A stretch of DNA of 64,000 nucleotides, taken from assembly GCA_965284565.1 (NCBI GenBank), contig OZ260100.1, forward strand, positions 2,418,001 through 2,482,000, written 5' to 3'. Origin of the DNA: BRH-c54 sp965284565. GTDB taxonomy: Bacteria > Bacteroidota > Bacteroidia > Flavobacteriales_E > Vicingaceae. Position 1 is the first letter of the stretch. The number at the start of each line of letters is the position of its first letter. Positions 48,796 through 58,695 of this stretch are shown here, piece after piece. The position numbers and the translations under genes were made by a program. Below the pieces are notes generated by a model that had not been told where the DNA came from, did no database searches, and worked only from the letters and a program-made list of their open reading frames with translations.

Positions 48796-51138
48796 ATGAA
48801 GAAATTTTTATCATTTACCTTTTTGTTGTTATTTATAACGAGTGTTGCTGTAGCTCAATCCTATTTCAAAGATTATAAAACTGGAGAACAAAATTTTTCT
48901 GAACAAAAATATACTGAAGCCATAGAAAATTTTACAAATGTAATAGCAGCCAAAAATGACCATGATAGAGCTTATAATTACAGAGGCTTATGTTATTTAT
49001 ACACTAATGATTACGAAAAAGCAGTAACAGATTTTGAAAAAGCAGTTGAGTTGAAAGAAAAAAGTGATGAATACCACCTTAATTATGGAAAAGCTTTAAT
49101 GGCGCTAAATAAAAACAAAGAAGCTATTGCTGCTTTTGATATTTCCATAGATAGAAATAAAAAACAAACGGAAGCTTATATATCCAAAATTCAAGCTCAA
49201 ATGCAGGGCAAAATGTTTATGGATGCTGTAGCTACTGCTGAAGAATTGTTAAGTATAGATAAAAATGGAAATAGTTATTATTTGTTGGGAGTAGCTCAAG
49301 ATAGTTCTAAATTATTTAAAGAAGCTGCTTATAGTTTTGATAGAGCAAAATTTTATGACGCTAAATTAGTAGGGGCTTATATTGGGTTAGCTCATTCTAA
49401 TATGAAATTAGGAAAATATGCTGATGCCCTAAAATATGCAGATAAAGCTTTAGAGTTTGAATCTAAGAACATTCATGCACTAAAAGTTCGTTCTGCTATT
49501 AATGAAGGAAATAACAATTTACAAGCAGCTATTGATGATTATTCTAAGGTAATCCTTTTTGAACCTGAATCAATAACCCATTACATAAATAGAGCTGCTT
49601 TGTACGAAAAAATTGGTCAGAACCCTAATGCTATTGCAGATTATACCAAATCGTTAAGCATACAAAAAGATAATGCTAATTTGTACTTTAAACGAGCTGC
49701 CTTGTACGAAAAAATGGGTGATTTTAAAACTGCTATAAAAGATTATGAGGAAATAAAAAGACTTTCTCCTTATGACGGAACAGCCATGAAACTCTACGAT
49801 GAAGCGAAAAAAAGGATGTATGAGTTGAACAGAGAAAATAATAATCCTGAGTTAGAAATGATAAGTCCCGCTTCTCCAAAAACAGGTTTTTTACAACTAG
49901 CTAAAGGAACACAAAAACTTATTTTTAAAGGTAAGGTTAAAGATGCAAGTTTAATTGATTTTGTTAAGGTGAATGGTAAAGATGCTAGCTTTAGTAAAGA
50001 TTCATTAAACCCTATTTTTGAAATAGAATTAGATTTAACTGATGTGAAAAATGTTTCCATTACTGTTTTTGATGTATATCAAAATTCTGAAACATGGATG
50101 TTTGAATTTATTGAGACGGAAGTAAATGCTCCTGTAGTACATTTGTTAGCACCTTATGCTTCAGATGATGGAACTATTTATCTAGATGCCGATGATCCTT
50201 CGTTGTACATAGAAGGAGTAATAAAAGACGAAAGTTTTATAAAAAGTATTTTTATTGATGGAGTAACTGCAAGTTTCAATACTCAAGAGAAAAATCCTAA
50301 ATTTTCAATGACTTTTAACATTATGAACAAAACCAGCTTTATAGTTACTGCTGAAGATGAATATGGAAATAAAACGGAAAAGGCATTTACGTTAAACAGA
50401 GAAAATGCTGCTTTATTAGCAGATAATCCTATGGGAAAAACGTGGGTAATTTTTATTGAAAATTCAAAATACCAATCTTTCGCTAGTCTTGATGGTCCTG
50501 CTAAAGATGTAACCATGATGAAATCTGCTTTTGCAAAGTATAAAATTAATAATGTTATCCATAAAAAAGATATGACTAAAGCTCAGTTAGAACGATTTTT
50601 TTCTATTGAGTTAAGAGATTTAGTAAGAAGCAACAAAGTAAATTCGTTGTTGGTTTGGTATGCCGGACACGGGAAATTTATCAATGAAACAGGTTACTGG
50701 ATTCCAACAGATGCTAAAAGGGATGATGAGTTCACTTATTTTAATATCAACAACTTAAAAGCTTCTATGCAGTCTTATTCGAAAGAAATTACGCATACTT
50801 TGGTTATCACTGATGCTTGTGAGTCTGGTCCTTCATTTTATCAGGCAATGCGTTCCACATCAGTAGAGAAAAGCTGCAATGATTGGAAAGCAACTAAGTT
50901 TAAATCATCTCAAGTTTTTTCTTCAGCAGGTTATGAGTTGGCTTCCGATAATTCTCAGTTTACCAAAACTTTTGCTGCTACACTTTCAGGAAATCCAGAT
51001 GCTTGTATTCCAATAGAAACGGTAGTAAATAAAGTGAAAACAGCTGTAACCAAAAGTGGAGCAAAACAAGTACCTAAGTTTGGCAAAATTGCTGGGCTAG
51101 AAGATGAAGATGGAACTTTCTTTTTTATTAAGAAGTAA
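48796..51138 (+). CDS. TPR-containing caspase-like (C14) protease, secreted
   Basis: 780 residues with a signal peptide (about 1-21, 'SVAVAQ'). Residues about 22-340 are TPR repeats ('YNYRGLCYLYTNDYEKAVTD', 'YINRAALYEKIGQNPNAIAD'). About 360-560 is two Ig-like domains, and about 560-770 is a caspase-fold domain with the catalytic His625 in 'WYAGHGKF' and Cys675 in 'ITDACESGPSF'. Both catalytic residues are in place, so it should cleave after basic or acidic residues as metacaspases and orthocaspases do; the exact preference is unknown. Periplasmic. One base separates its stop from the sensor phosphatase gene. Confidence 0.85.
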   Translation: MKKFLSFTFLLLFITSVAVAQSYFKDYKTGEQNFSEQKYTEAIENFTNVIAAKNDHDRAYNYRGLCYLYTNDYEKAVTDFEKAVELKEKSDEYHLNYGKALMALNKNKEAIAAFDISIDRNKKQTEAYISKIQAQMQGKMFMDAVATAEELLSIDKNGNSYYLLGVAQDSSKLFKEAAYSFDRAKFYDAKLVGAYIGLAHSNMKLGKYADALKYADKALEFESKNIHALKVRSAINEGNNNLQAAIDDYSKVILFEPESITHYINRAALYEKIGQNPNAIADYTKSLSIQKDNANLYFKRAALYEKMGDFKTAIKDYEEIKRLSPYDGTAMKLYDEAKKRMYELNRENNNPELEMISPASPKTGFLQLAKGTQKLIFKGKVKDASLIDFVKVNGKDASFSKDSLNPIFEIELDLTDVKNVSITVFDVYQNSETWMFEFIETEVNAPVVHLLAPYASDDGTIYLDADDPSLYIEGVIKDESFIKSIFIDGVTASFNTQEKNPKFSMTFNIMNKTSFIVTAEDEYGNKTEKAFTLNRENAALLADNPMGKTWVIFIENSKYQSFASLDGPAKDVTMMKSAFAKYKINNVIHKKDMTKAQLERFFSIELRDLVRSNKVNSLLVWYAGHGKFINETGYWIPTDAKRDDEFTYFNINNLKASMQSYSKEITHTLVITDACESGPSFYQAMRSTSVEKSCNDWKATKFKSSQVFSSAGYELASDNSQFTKTFAATLSGNPDACIPIETVVNKVKTAVTKSGAKQVPKFGKIAGLEDEDGTFFFIKK

Positions 51139-51139
51139 C

Positions 51140-54100
51140 ATGCACATAAAATTTTCATATTTTCTTTCGATATTAATCATCATACTTTTTACAGTAGTTA
51201 AAACAGTTTTTGCCCAACATTATCATTTTGATAACTATAGTGTAAAAGAAGGGTTGGCTCAGTCTGGAGTTTATGATATAGTTCAAGATAATAAAGGTAC
51301 GCTTTGGTTGGGGACAGCAAGCGGGCTTTCTGCTTTTGATGGTAGAGAATTTACCAATTATTCTACAGAAGATGGTTTGGCTGAAGGAGGCGTAAAATCT
51401 TTAGCAGTAGATTCTTTAGGCAATATTTGGGTAGGTCATGCTGGTGGTGGAGTATCTTTAATTCAGGAAGGAGAGGTGAGTTTGGTTTTTAACTTCCAGG
51501 CAGATGTAACTTCTTTTTCTTTTGCTAAAAACGGAAGTTTATGGATAGGCACATATAAAGAAGGAGCTATACAAGTACTCAATCCTTATGCAACAAATAA
51601 AGATTCTCTAAAAATTAAACAATATAAAGGTCAGGATGGTTTAAGTGATATTATTTATCAGGTATTGAGTCTGAAAAATGGAAATATATGTTTTGTTACT
51701 GATGTAGGCGTAAAACAATATAAAGCTCAGAAAGATGAGTTTAGTAATTTCCATATTGAAGAAATGTCAAGTTATTTTCAAATAACTTGTATGTATGAAG
51801 CAAGTAATGGTGATTTATGGTTGGGAACTTATAATGGAGGATTATACCGTTATACAGCATCACACGAATTTAAGATTTATGACTTTATGCGAGATGGCAT
51901 AGCTTCTAATTGGATAACAACCATTACCGAAGATTTAAAAGGTAATTGTTGGATAGGTACTTGGGGTGGAGGAATATCCATGATAAATGAAGAACAAATT
52001 ATAACTATTAATAAAAATAAAGGATTGCCTGACGATAATATTAGAAGCTTTTCAGTAGATAGAGAAGGTAATCTATTAATTGGAAGTAAAGAAACGGGAC
52101 TGCTTATTTTTAAAGGCTTTCAGTTAGTAAGCTATGGTAAAAATGAAGGTTTGTTAAACGAGCAAACTAAAGCCATTCAGCAAGATGGTAGTGGAAATTT
52201 TTGGGTAGGAACAGGAGTTGGAATAAGTGTTTTTAGTAGAGTAAATGACAAACTAACATTGAAACAGCAATTTAATGAAAACAATGGATTGTTTTATTTA
52301 GATATTAGGTTTATTAAAAATGATGAAAATAACAATTTATGGATAGGAACATGGGGTGGAGGAATGTTAAAATACAATGCTAAAAGCAAAAGATTTGAAA
52401 GTGTTTATCGCATTAATGCTTTTATGAGTCAACCATTTATTACAGCTTTAGAAGTAGATAAATCTAATAATTTATGGGTAGGAACAACAGATGGTTTGGT
52501 GTATTATGAAATTAGTAACCAGCTAGCAGATAGACTTACGCAGTCACACGGCTTGGCAGGAAATGATATTTCTTGTTTATACACAGATAAGAACAACGTA
52601 CTTTGGGTAGGGGCAAAAGACAAAGGACTGAGTAAGATTGAAGGAGAAAATATTCAGAAAATTAAATTAGAAAAGCAGTTTACCGCTGTTTGCATGATAG
52701 AGGATAATGACGGGAATATATGGATAGGAACAGATGGCAAAGGGATTTTAATATTTAATGGCAAAGACATTATTCAAGAAATTACTGTGGCAGATGGAAT
52801 GCTATCTAATTACATTTCATTTATTAATATAGATGATGAACAAAATATTTGGATAGGAACCAACAAAGGGTTGAATAAATATGACAAAAAACAACATCAA
52901 TTTTATACCTATACCAGCAAGGTGGGCTATAAAGGAATAGAGTCTAAACATAATGCGACTTATAAAGATAATAAAGGCGATTTATGGTTTGGAACTATTG
53001 AAGGGTTAATACAATTAAATAAAAAATATGAGCAACAAAACCTGCTAGAACCTATTACCTTTATTAATAAACTTATGGTGAATTTGGAAGAAAGAACCAT
53101 GAAAGAAGGGGTGGAATTGAATTATAGAGAGAAAGCGGTTGCTTTTTATTATAAAAGTATTTGTATGACCAATCCTGAAGCAGTTAATTATAAATACATG
53201 TTAGAAGGTTTAGATGATGATTGGCGTCCAATAACTAAGCAAACATTTGTTACTTATTCACCATTACCTCCCGGAAAATATACATTTAAAGTAATAGCAT
53301 CTAATAATAATGGAGTTTGGAACTCAACACCAACAACTTATAGTTTTATAATTACACCTCCATTTTGGCAACAGTGGTGGTTTATTGCATTATGTGTGGT
53401 AATTCTTCTTATTAGCATTGTTGTGGTAATAAAATTTAGAGAAAAAGCTCTTATTAAGGAGAAACAAGTGCTGGAGGAAAAAGTGAAAGAACGTACTGCT
53501 GAGGTTGTTCAAAAAAGTGAAGAAGTTGAAATGAAGAATAAGGATATTATAGACAGTATCAATTATGCTAAAAGAATTCAAGATGCTATTTTACCATCTG
53601 AAGAGGTTTTTAAACAGTCATTAAAAAATACTTTTGTTTTGTTTAACCCTAAGGACATAGTAAGTGGAGATTTTTATTGGATGTATAATATCCAGTCAAA
53701 TCTTACTAAAGAGGAAAGATTAGCTGAGTTGGAGGGGACTATATTTTTTGCTGCAGCAGATTGTACAGGACATGGAGTTCCGGGGGCATTTATGAGTATT
53801 GTAGGACATAATTTGTTGGATAAGATTGTTGGAGAGTACCATGTAACCTCGCCAGCCGAAATTTTGAATTATTTAAACAAAGGTGTTTCAGAAACTTTAC
53901 GCCAGAGTGCAGAGCAAGCCAACATTAAAGATGGAATGGATATTTCTCTTTGTGCGTATAATTCAAAAACTAAAATATTAGAGTATGCTGGAGCTTACAA
54001 TCCATTATATATAATAAGTAAAAATGCTTTAGTGAATATTAAAGGAGAAGCATTAGAACCAACTATGGAAGATGCAACAGGTTTAAAATTATATGAGGTT

Positions 54101-54397
54101 AAAGCAGATAGGTTTCCTATTGGTAACTATACAGATGAAGTAAAACAATTTACCAACCATGCTTTTAAAATGCATCAAGGCGACACAGTATATTTGTTTT
54201 CTGATGGATATGCCGATCAGTTTGGAGGTACTCATGGAAAGAAATTTCGTTACAAACAATTTAAAGAGCTTTTATTGGCTATTAATGCACAATCTATGGA
54301 AATGCAAAAGGTAGAAATGCAAAAAGTATTTACCGAATGGAAGGGTAGTTTGGAGCAAATAGACGATGTTATTGTTATAGGAAGTAGGGTAGGGTAA
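51140..54397 (+). CDS. Sensor phosphatase: two-component propeller, Y_Y_Y, SpoIIE
   Basis: 1085 residues from the ATG at 51140 (the frame also opens upstream at 51104, but that would overlap the protease). Signal peptide about 1-26 ('KTVFAQ'). About 28-650 holds around a dozen propeller repeats with 'LWLGTASGLSAFDG' and 'WIGTWGGGISMIN' type motifs. Then comes a Y_Y_Y domain (about 670-740), one transmembrane helix (about 746-768), a coiled coil (770-830) and a SpoIIE serine phosphatase domain (about 835-1085) with 'FAAADCTGHGVPGA' and 'LFSDGYADQFGG'. A signal is read outside and answered by dephosphorylation inside. Probably coupled to the protease. Confidence 0.9.
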   Translation: MHIKFSYFLSILIIILFTVVKTVFAQHYHFDNYSVKEGLAQSGVYDIVQDNKGTLWLGTASGLSAFDGREFTNYSTEDGLAEGGVKSLAVDSLGNIWVGHAGGGVSLIQEGEVSLVFNFQADVTSFSFAKNGSLWIGTYKEGAIQVLNPYATNKDSLKIKQYKGQDGLSDIIYQVLSLKNGNICFVTDVGVKQYKAQKDEFSNFHIEEMSSYFQITCMYEASNGDLWLGTYNGGLYRYTASHEFKIYDFMRDGIASNWITTITEDLKGNCWIGTWGGGISMINEEQIITINKNKGLPDDNIRSFSVDREGNLLIGSKETGLLIFKGFQLVSYGKNEGLLNEQTKAIQQDGSGNFWVGTGVGISVFSRVNDKLTLKQQFNENNGLFYLDIRFIKNDENNNLWIGTWGGGMLKYNAKSKRFESVYRINAFMSQPFITALEVDKSNNLWVGTTDGLVYYEISNQLADRLTQSHGLAGNDISCLYTDKNNVLWVGAKDKGLSKIEGENIQKIKLEKQFTAVCMIEDNDGNIWIGTDGKGILIFNGKDIIQEITVADGMLSNYISFINIDDEQNIWIGTNKGLNKYDKKQHQFYTYTSKVGYKGIESKHNATYKDNKGDLWFGTIEGLIQLNKKYEQQNLLEPITFINKLMVNLEERTMKEGVELNYREKAVAFYYKSICMTNPEAVNYKYMLEGLDDDWRPITKQTFVTYSPLPPGKYTFKVIASNNNGVWNSTPTTYSFIITPPFWQQWWFIALCVVILLISIVVVIKFREKALIKEKQVLEEKVKERTAEVVQKSEEVEMKNKDIIDSINYAKRIQDAILPSEEVFKQSLKNTFVLFNPKDIVSGDFYWMYNIQSNLTKEERLAELEGTIFFAAADCTGHGVPGAFMSIVGHNLLDKIVGEYHVTSPAEILNYLNKGVSETLRQSAEQANIKDGMDISLCAYNSKTKILEYAGAYNPLYIISKNALVNIKGEALEPTMEDATGLKLYEVKADRFPIGNYTDEVKQFTNHAFKMHQGDTVYLFSDGYADQFGGTHGKKFRYKQFKELLLAINAQSMEMQKVEMQKVFTEWKGSLEQIDDVIVIGSRVG

Positions 54398-54453
54398 TTA
54401 GTTGAAAGAGTTTATTAAGTTTAAAATAATAATAAAGGAGATTAATAAGTGTC

Positions 54454-56391
54454 TTAAATACGAACTCCAATCATACAAACATCATCAACTTGTTCTAAGT
54501 CTCCTTTCCAATCATTAAAACGTTGTTCTAATATTTCTTTTTGCTCATTCATATTTTTATATTGAATGGATAAGAGCAGATTTTTTAAAGGTTTATACAT
54601 AAACTTTTTACCTTTTGGCCCACCGAATTGGTCGGCATATCCATCAGAAAATATGTAAATGCTATCTCCTTTTTGTAGTTCTATCGTGTGTGATGTAAAT
54701 GGTAAATTTTTAAAATGCTTTCCAATAGGCTGTTTGTCAGGTCTAATATCTATAAGCTCAAAGTTCAACTTTTGATGTTCGGGGTTATTAATTGGTCGAA
54801 CAATCCATAATGGATTATTAGCACCTGCATATTTCAAAATTGCAGTTGTTTGTAATTTTTCACTTTCAATTTTATACTTTATACTACATAAAGCTATATC
54901 CATTCCATCTCTAACATCTTCTTCACTTTTATCAAATTCTGAGATAACAATCTCTCGAGTTTTATTTAAAATCTCACTAGGGTTAGTTAGTCCGTATTCT
55001 CTAACACTTCTATTTAGTCCATTATTACAAATTACGCTAACCATAGCACCAGGCACACCATGTCCAGTACAATCTGCTGCTGCGAATAATACTATATTGT
55101 TTTTGTTTTCCAGCCAATAAAAATCTCCGGCAACAATATCTTTTGGTTTGTATAAAATAAAAGAATCTTGTAAATGTTCTTTTATGGTTTTAATAGATGG
55201 TAATATGGCCGATTGTATTCGTTTAGCATATTTAATACTATCGGTAACTTCTTTGCTTTTTATTTCAAGCAATAGTTTCTGGGTTTTAATTTTATTGGTT
55301 AGTTTTTTTGCTCGTATAAATATAATTATCACAAAAACGATAATTACAATACACAACAAAATAAAGTAGATAAGTTGTGATATTTTTGATTTTGCTTCAA
55401 GTGTATTAAATTGTTCTTTTTTTATTTTTAATTCTTGTTGTGTAATTATACGTTCTTTTTCAGTTAATCTAAGTCGAGTTTCAATTTCATTGATTTTGTT
55501 TATTTTTTCAAGGGTGAAAATTTCTTTTTCAATTTTATCATTTAACTTTTTAACCTCTAAAGCTTTTTTAAAGTCTTCTTGCTTTTCATAAAGTTCAATT
55601 AACACTATATATGCTTCATTAGCTTCGTGTAATAAATTGTTATTTTCAGCAATTGCTATACTTTTAAGTAATGTAGATTCTGCTTTAGCATAATTTTTAA
55701 GGTTAAAGTAGGTTGTAGCAATTAGAGTTAGACAAGTTGCTTTACTGTCAACCATGTTGTATTTGTTGGCAATTTCTAAAGCTTTATTATATTCTTGTAT
55801 AGCAGTATCATAATTTCTAACATTAAAATAATAGGTTCCAAAGTTTTGATGAAAGTAATACTTACTACTTTCTTTCATTTTTTTCTCAAATCTTTTCAGT
55901 TTAGATAAATAATATAAAGCAGAATCATTTTCTTCTTTATCTAAGTAATCTAAGCTAATATTGGTTAAAGAACTAATTATTCCAGTAGTATCTTTTGCTT
56001 CGGTATAAAGAGATATTGCTTTTTTTTGATGAAAAAGAGCTTGTTCTTCATTAGAAATTCTATTTAACAAAATGCTTTTTAGAGAGTAGCATTTAGCTAA
56101 GAGAGATAAATTATTTTCCTTTTCTAATAGGTTTATTGTTTTAGCTAAAAGTAGAGAAGCTTCATCAAATTCTGTTTTTAAAATTAGGTATCTAGACTGA
56201 CAGATATAAATTTCAGCTAATTCAGTTTTAGTTTTTGATTCTATTTTTTCTAGTGCTTTACAAATTATATAAGAAGAGTCTGGATTGGAATAAAAAACTT
56301 CATTAGCAATAAGTAGTTTATCACTAAGCTTTGAAGCAAAAATTAGTTGACAGTTTAAAAGAATTATAAGGTATAAAATTAGTTTTTTCAT
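54454..56391 (-). CDS. TPR-SpoIIE sensor phosphatase (1)
   Basis: 645 residues. Signal peptide (about 1-19), TPR repeats (about 25-280; 'HQNFGTYYFNVRNYDTAIQE'), one transmembrane helix (about 339-360), a short coiled coil, and a SpoIIE phosphatase domain (about 400-645) with 'PKDIVAGDFYWLE', 'FAAADCTGHGVPGAMVSV', 'RDGMDIALCSI' and 'IFSDGYADQFGGPKG'. The metal-binding Asp residues are intact. No kinase or anti-sigma partner gene is next to it. 24 bp before its start lies the paralogue, same strand, with nearly the same C-terminal domain, so one gave rise to the other by duplication. Confidence 0.9.
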   Translation of the reverse strand: MKKLILYLIILLNCQLIFASKLSDKLLIANEVFYSNPDSSYIICKALEKIESKTKTELAEIYICQSRYLILKTEFDEASLLLAKTINLLEKENNLSLLAKCYSLKSILLNRISNEEQALFHQKKAISLYTEAKDTTGIISSLTNISLDYLDKEENDSALYYLSKLKRFEKKMKESSKYYFHQNFGTYYFNVRNYDTAIQEYNKALEIANKYNMVDSKATCLTLIATTYFNLKNYAKAESTLLKSIAIAENNNLLHEANEAYIVLIELYEKQEDFKKALEVKKLNDKIEKEIFTLEKINKINEIETRLRLTEKERIITQQELKIKKEQFNTLEAKSKISQLIYFILLCIVIIVFVIIIFIRAKKLTNKIKTQKLLLEIKSKEVTDSIKYAKRIQSAILPSIKTIKEHLQDSFILYKPKDIVAGDFYWLENKNNIVLFAAADCTGHGVPGAMVSVICNNGLNRSVREYGLTNPSEILNKTREIVISEFDKSEEDVRDGMDIALCSIKYKIESEKLQTTAILKYAGANNPLWIVRPINNPEHQKLNFELIDIRPDKQPIGKHFKNLPFTSHTIELQKGDSIYIFSDGYADQFGGPKGKKFMYKPLKNLLLSIQYKNMNEQKEILEQRFNDWKGDLEQVDDVCMIGVRI

Positions 56392-56415
56392 TTATAGAGT
56401 AGCCTGATTTTTAAT

Positions 56416-58695
56416 TTATACACTTACTGCAATTACACAAACATCATCAACTTGTTCCAAATTTCCTTTCCATTGGTTAAAGTGATTTTGAACAGCTATT
56501 TTTTGTTCTTGCATATTTTTATCCTGAATTGAAATTAGAAATTCTTTAAAAGGTTTATACATCATTTTTTTACCTTTAGGACCACCAAACTGATCAGCAT
56601 ATCCATCAGTAAAAATATAAATAGTATCTCCTTTTTGTAAACTAACAGTATGGTTAGTGAAATTATTTTGTCTGAAATGTTTACCAATAGGCTGTTTGTC
56701 GGCTTTAATCTCTACAAGCTCAAAGTTAGAAGTTTTATTTTCGAGATTGTTAACTGGACGAATTATCCAAAGTGGGTTATTAGCTCCAGCATATTGTAGT
56801 GTTGCATAATTTTCTGAAAGTTGGATACTACAAAGAGCTATGTCCATTCCATCTCTAAGTTTAGAGTCATCACCACTTCTCTCGAAAGTTTTAATAACTA
56901 ATTCTCTTACTTTATTAAGTATTTCAGCAGGTTGTTTTAAGTTGTACTCACCAATAGCTCTGTTTAATGCTCCATTACAAACTACGCTTACCATAGCCCC
57001 TGGAACTCCATGTCCAGTACAATCGGCAGCAGCAAAGTAGATAGTATCGACTTCTTTTTGTGAGCTGGAGGGAGATTCCATCCAATAGAAATCTCCGGCA
57101 ACTATATCTTTTGGTTGATAATAAATGAAGCTATTTTTTAAGGTAGATTCAAATTCTTCTTCAGTAGGTAGAATGGAATTTTGTATATTTTTAGCATAGT
57201 TAATACTATCAGTTATTTCTTTGGTTTTTGCTTCTACAATTTCTTTTTGGTGGTTAATTATTTTTTTTTGCTTCTGACTTTCTTTATATCTCATAAAAAC
57301 AAAACTTCCGAATAATAATAAGACTAAAATTCCTCCGCTAAGTCCGTATCTTTCGGTAGTTTGCCTTTTTATTTTTTCATCTTTAGCAGTAATTTCTGCT
57401 TGTATAATTTTTTCTTTTTCAACATTTTTAATGCTATCAGCAAGTAGTTTTTTTTCATACTCATATTGAAATTGTTTTTGCAAGGTAGCCTCTTTTATTG
57501 ATAAGCTACTTATACTATCCTGCATTTTGTAGTATAACTCTTGTAAATCGTATGCTTGCTTAAACTCTTTTTTGTGATAGGCAACATCTTTTAAGATAGC
57601 GGCTGCATTTTTAATAGATTCTGGGAACCCAATTTTTTTGGCTATAACTAAACTTCTATTAGCAAAATCGTAAGATGAGCTTAAATCACCTAGTTCTTTA
57701 TAAGTTAAACTAATGTTTTTTAATGAATATGCTTTTCCTTCGTTATCTTCAATTTCGGAATAAATTTGATAGGCTTCTTTATGTTTTAATAATACATGAT
57801 TTAAAACGGAATTTTTGTTAAGTGTATTATCAGTTACAAGACTCATTTCTAAAATAGCTATTTTGCTTAAAGAAGTAGCTATTCCTTTTTTTAATTGTAG
57901 TTCCTTGTAAATTTTTAATGATTGATTAAAATAATCAATCGCTTCTTTTTTCTTTTCTTGATTAGTATAAACAGACCCTATATTACTGTATAACCTGGCA
58001 ATTCCTTTTTGAGTCCCACTTTTTTTTTCAATTAAGAGTGCTTCTCTATAATAGTTCAAAGCTTTATCATATTCTTCTAATTTAAAATAAACTCCTCCAA
58101 TATTATTGAGGGCTAAAGCAATTTCTTCTTTTTCTTTAAGCGATTTATTAAGTTTTAATGATTGGTGATAATATTCTAAAGCCCTTAAAATATCTCCTTG
58201 CTGTTTAAAAATAAAACCAATATTGTTTAATGCTGTCGGAATTACTGTTAAATCATCAATTTCTTTACTAATTGAAATAGCTTCTTCAAAAGAAAAGACA
58301 GCATTTTGGTAGTCATCAACTCCGAAATAATAATAGCCTAAGTTATTATAGTAAGAAGCAATATTTTTTTTATAAAAATTTATGAGAGTTTTATTGTTTT
58401 TTGCTTTTTCAATTAGTTTTAATGATTCTTTCATAAGAAAATCATTGTATTTCATCCAGATTTTATTTTCACAGTTAGTGATAAGATGATTTAGTTGAAA
58501 TAATTTAACTGAGTCATTTTTGGTATTATGGTAATTGGTTAATGAGGAATCTATAACAATTTTATCTTCTTTAGTAAGCGATTCCAAGTTTAAAGAATCT
58601 ACTAAGTAGAACTTTTTATCGGCAAATCCTTGTGCATTAAGAAATTGAATGTTTCCAACAAATAATAAAACCAATATTATAGTTAATCGTTTCAA
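56416..58695 (-). CDS. TPR-SpoIIE sensor phosphatase (2)
   Basis: 759 residues. Signal peptide (about 1-21), a long TPR region (about 100-400; 'NNLGYYYFGVDDYQNAVFS', 'LNNIGGVYFKLEEYDKALNY'), a helical linker, a transmembrane helix (about 450-468), a coiled coil and the SpoIIE domain (about 515-759) with 'PKDIVAGDFYWMES', 'FAAADCTGHGVPGAMVSV' and 'IFTDGYADQFGGPKG'. Dephosphorylates Ser/Thr on an unknown regulator. Its start overlaps the stop of the upstream glycosyltransferase gene by four bases (ATGA), so it may belong to the sugar-gene transcript. Confidence 0.9.
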   Translation of the reverse strand: MKRLTIILVLLFVGNIQFLNAQGFADKKFYLVDSLNLESLTKEDKIVIDSSLTNYHNTKNDSVKLFQLNHLITNCENKIWMKYNDFLMKESLKLIEKAKNNKTLINFYKKNIASYYNNLGYYYFGVDDYQNAVFSFEEAISISKEIDDLTVIPTALNNIGFIFKQQGDILRALEYYHQSLKLNKSLKEKEEIALALNNIGGVYFKLEEYDKALNYYREALLIEKKSGTQKGIARLYSNIGSVYTNQEKKKEAIDYFNQSLKIYKELQLKKGIATSLSKIAILEMSLVTDNTLNKNSVLNHVLLKHKEAYQIYSEIEDNEGKAYSLKNISLTYKELGDLSSSYDFANRSLVIAKKIGFPESIKNAAAILKDVAYHKKEFKQAYDLQELYYKMQDSISSLSIKEATLQKQFQYEYEKKLLADSIKNVEKEKIIQAEITAKDEKIKRQTTERYGLSGGILVLLLFGSFVFMRYKESQKQKKIINHQKEIVEAKTKEITDSINYAKNIQNSILPTEEEFESTLKNSFIYYQPKDIVAGDFYWMESPSSSQKEVDTIYFAAADCTGHGVPGAMVSVVCNGALNRAIGEYNLKQPAEILNKVRELVIKTFERSGDDSKLRDGMDIALCSIQLSENYATLQYAGANNPLWIIRPVNNLENKTSNFELVEIKADKQPIGKHFRQNNFTNHTVSLQKGDTIYIFTDGYADQFGGPKGKKMMYKPFKEFLISIQDKNMQEQKIAVQNHFNQWKGNLEQVDDVCVIAVSV

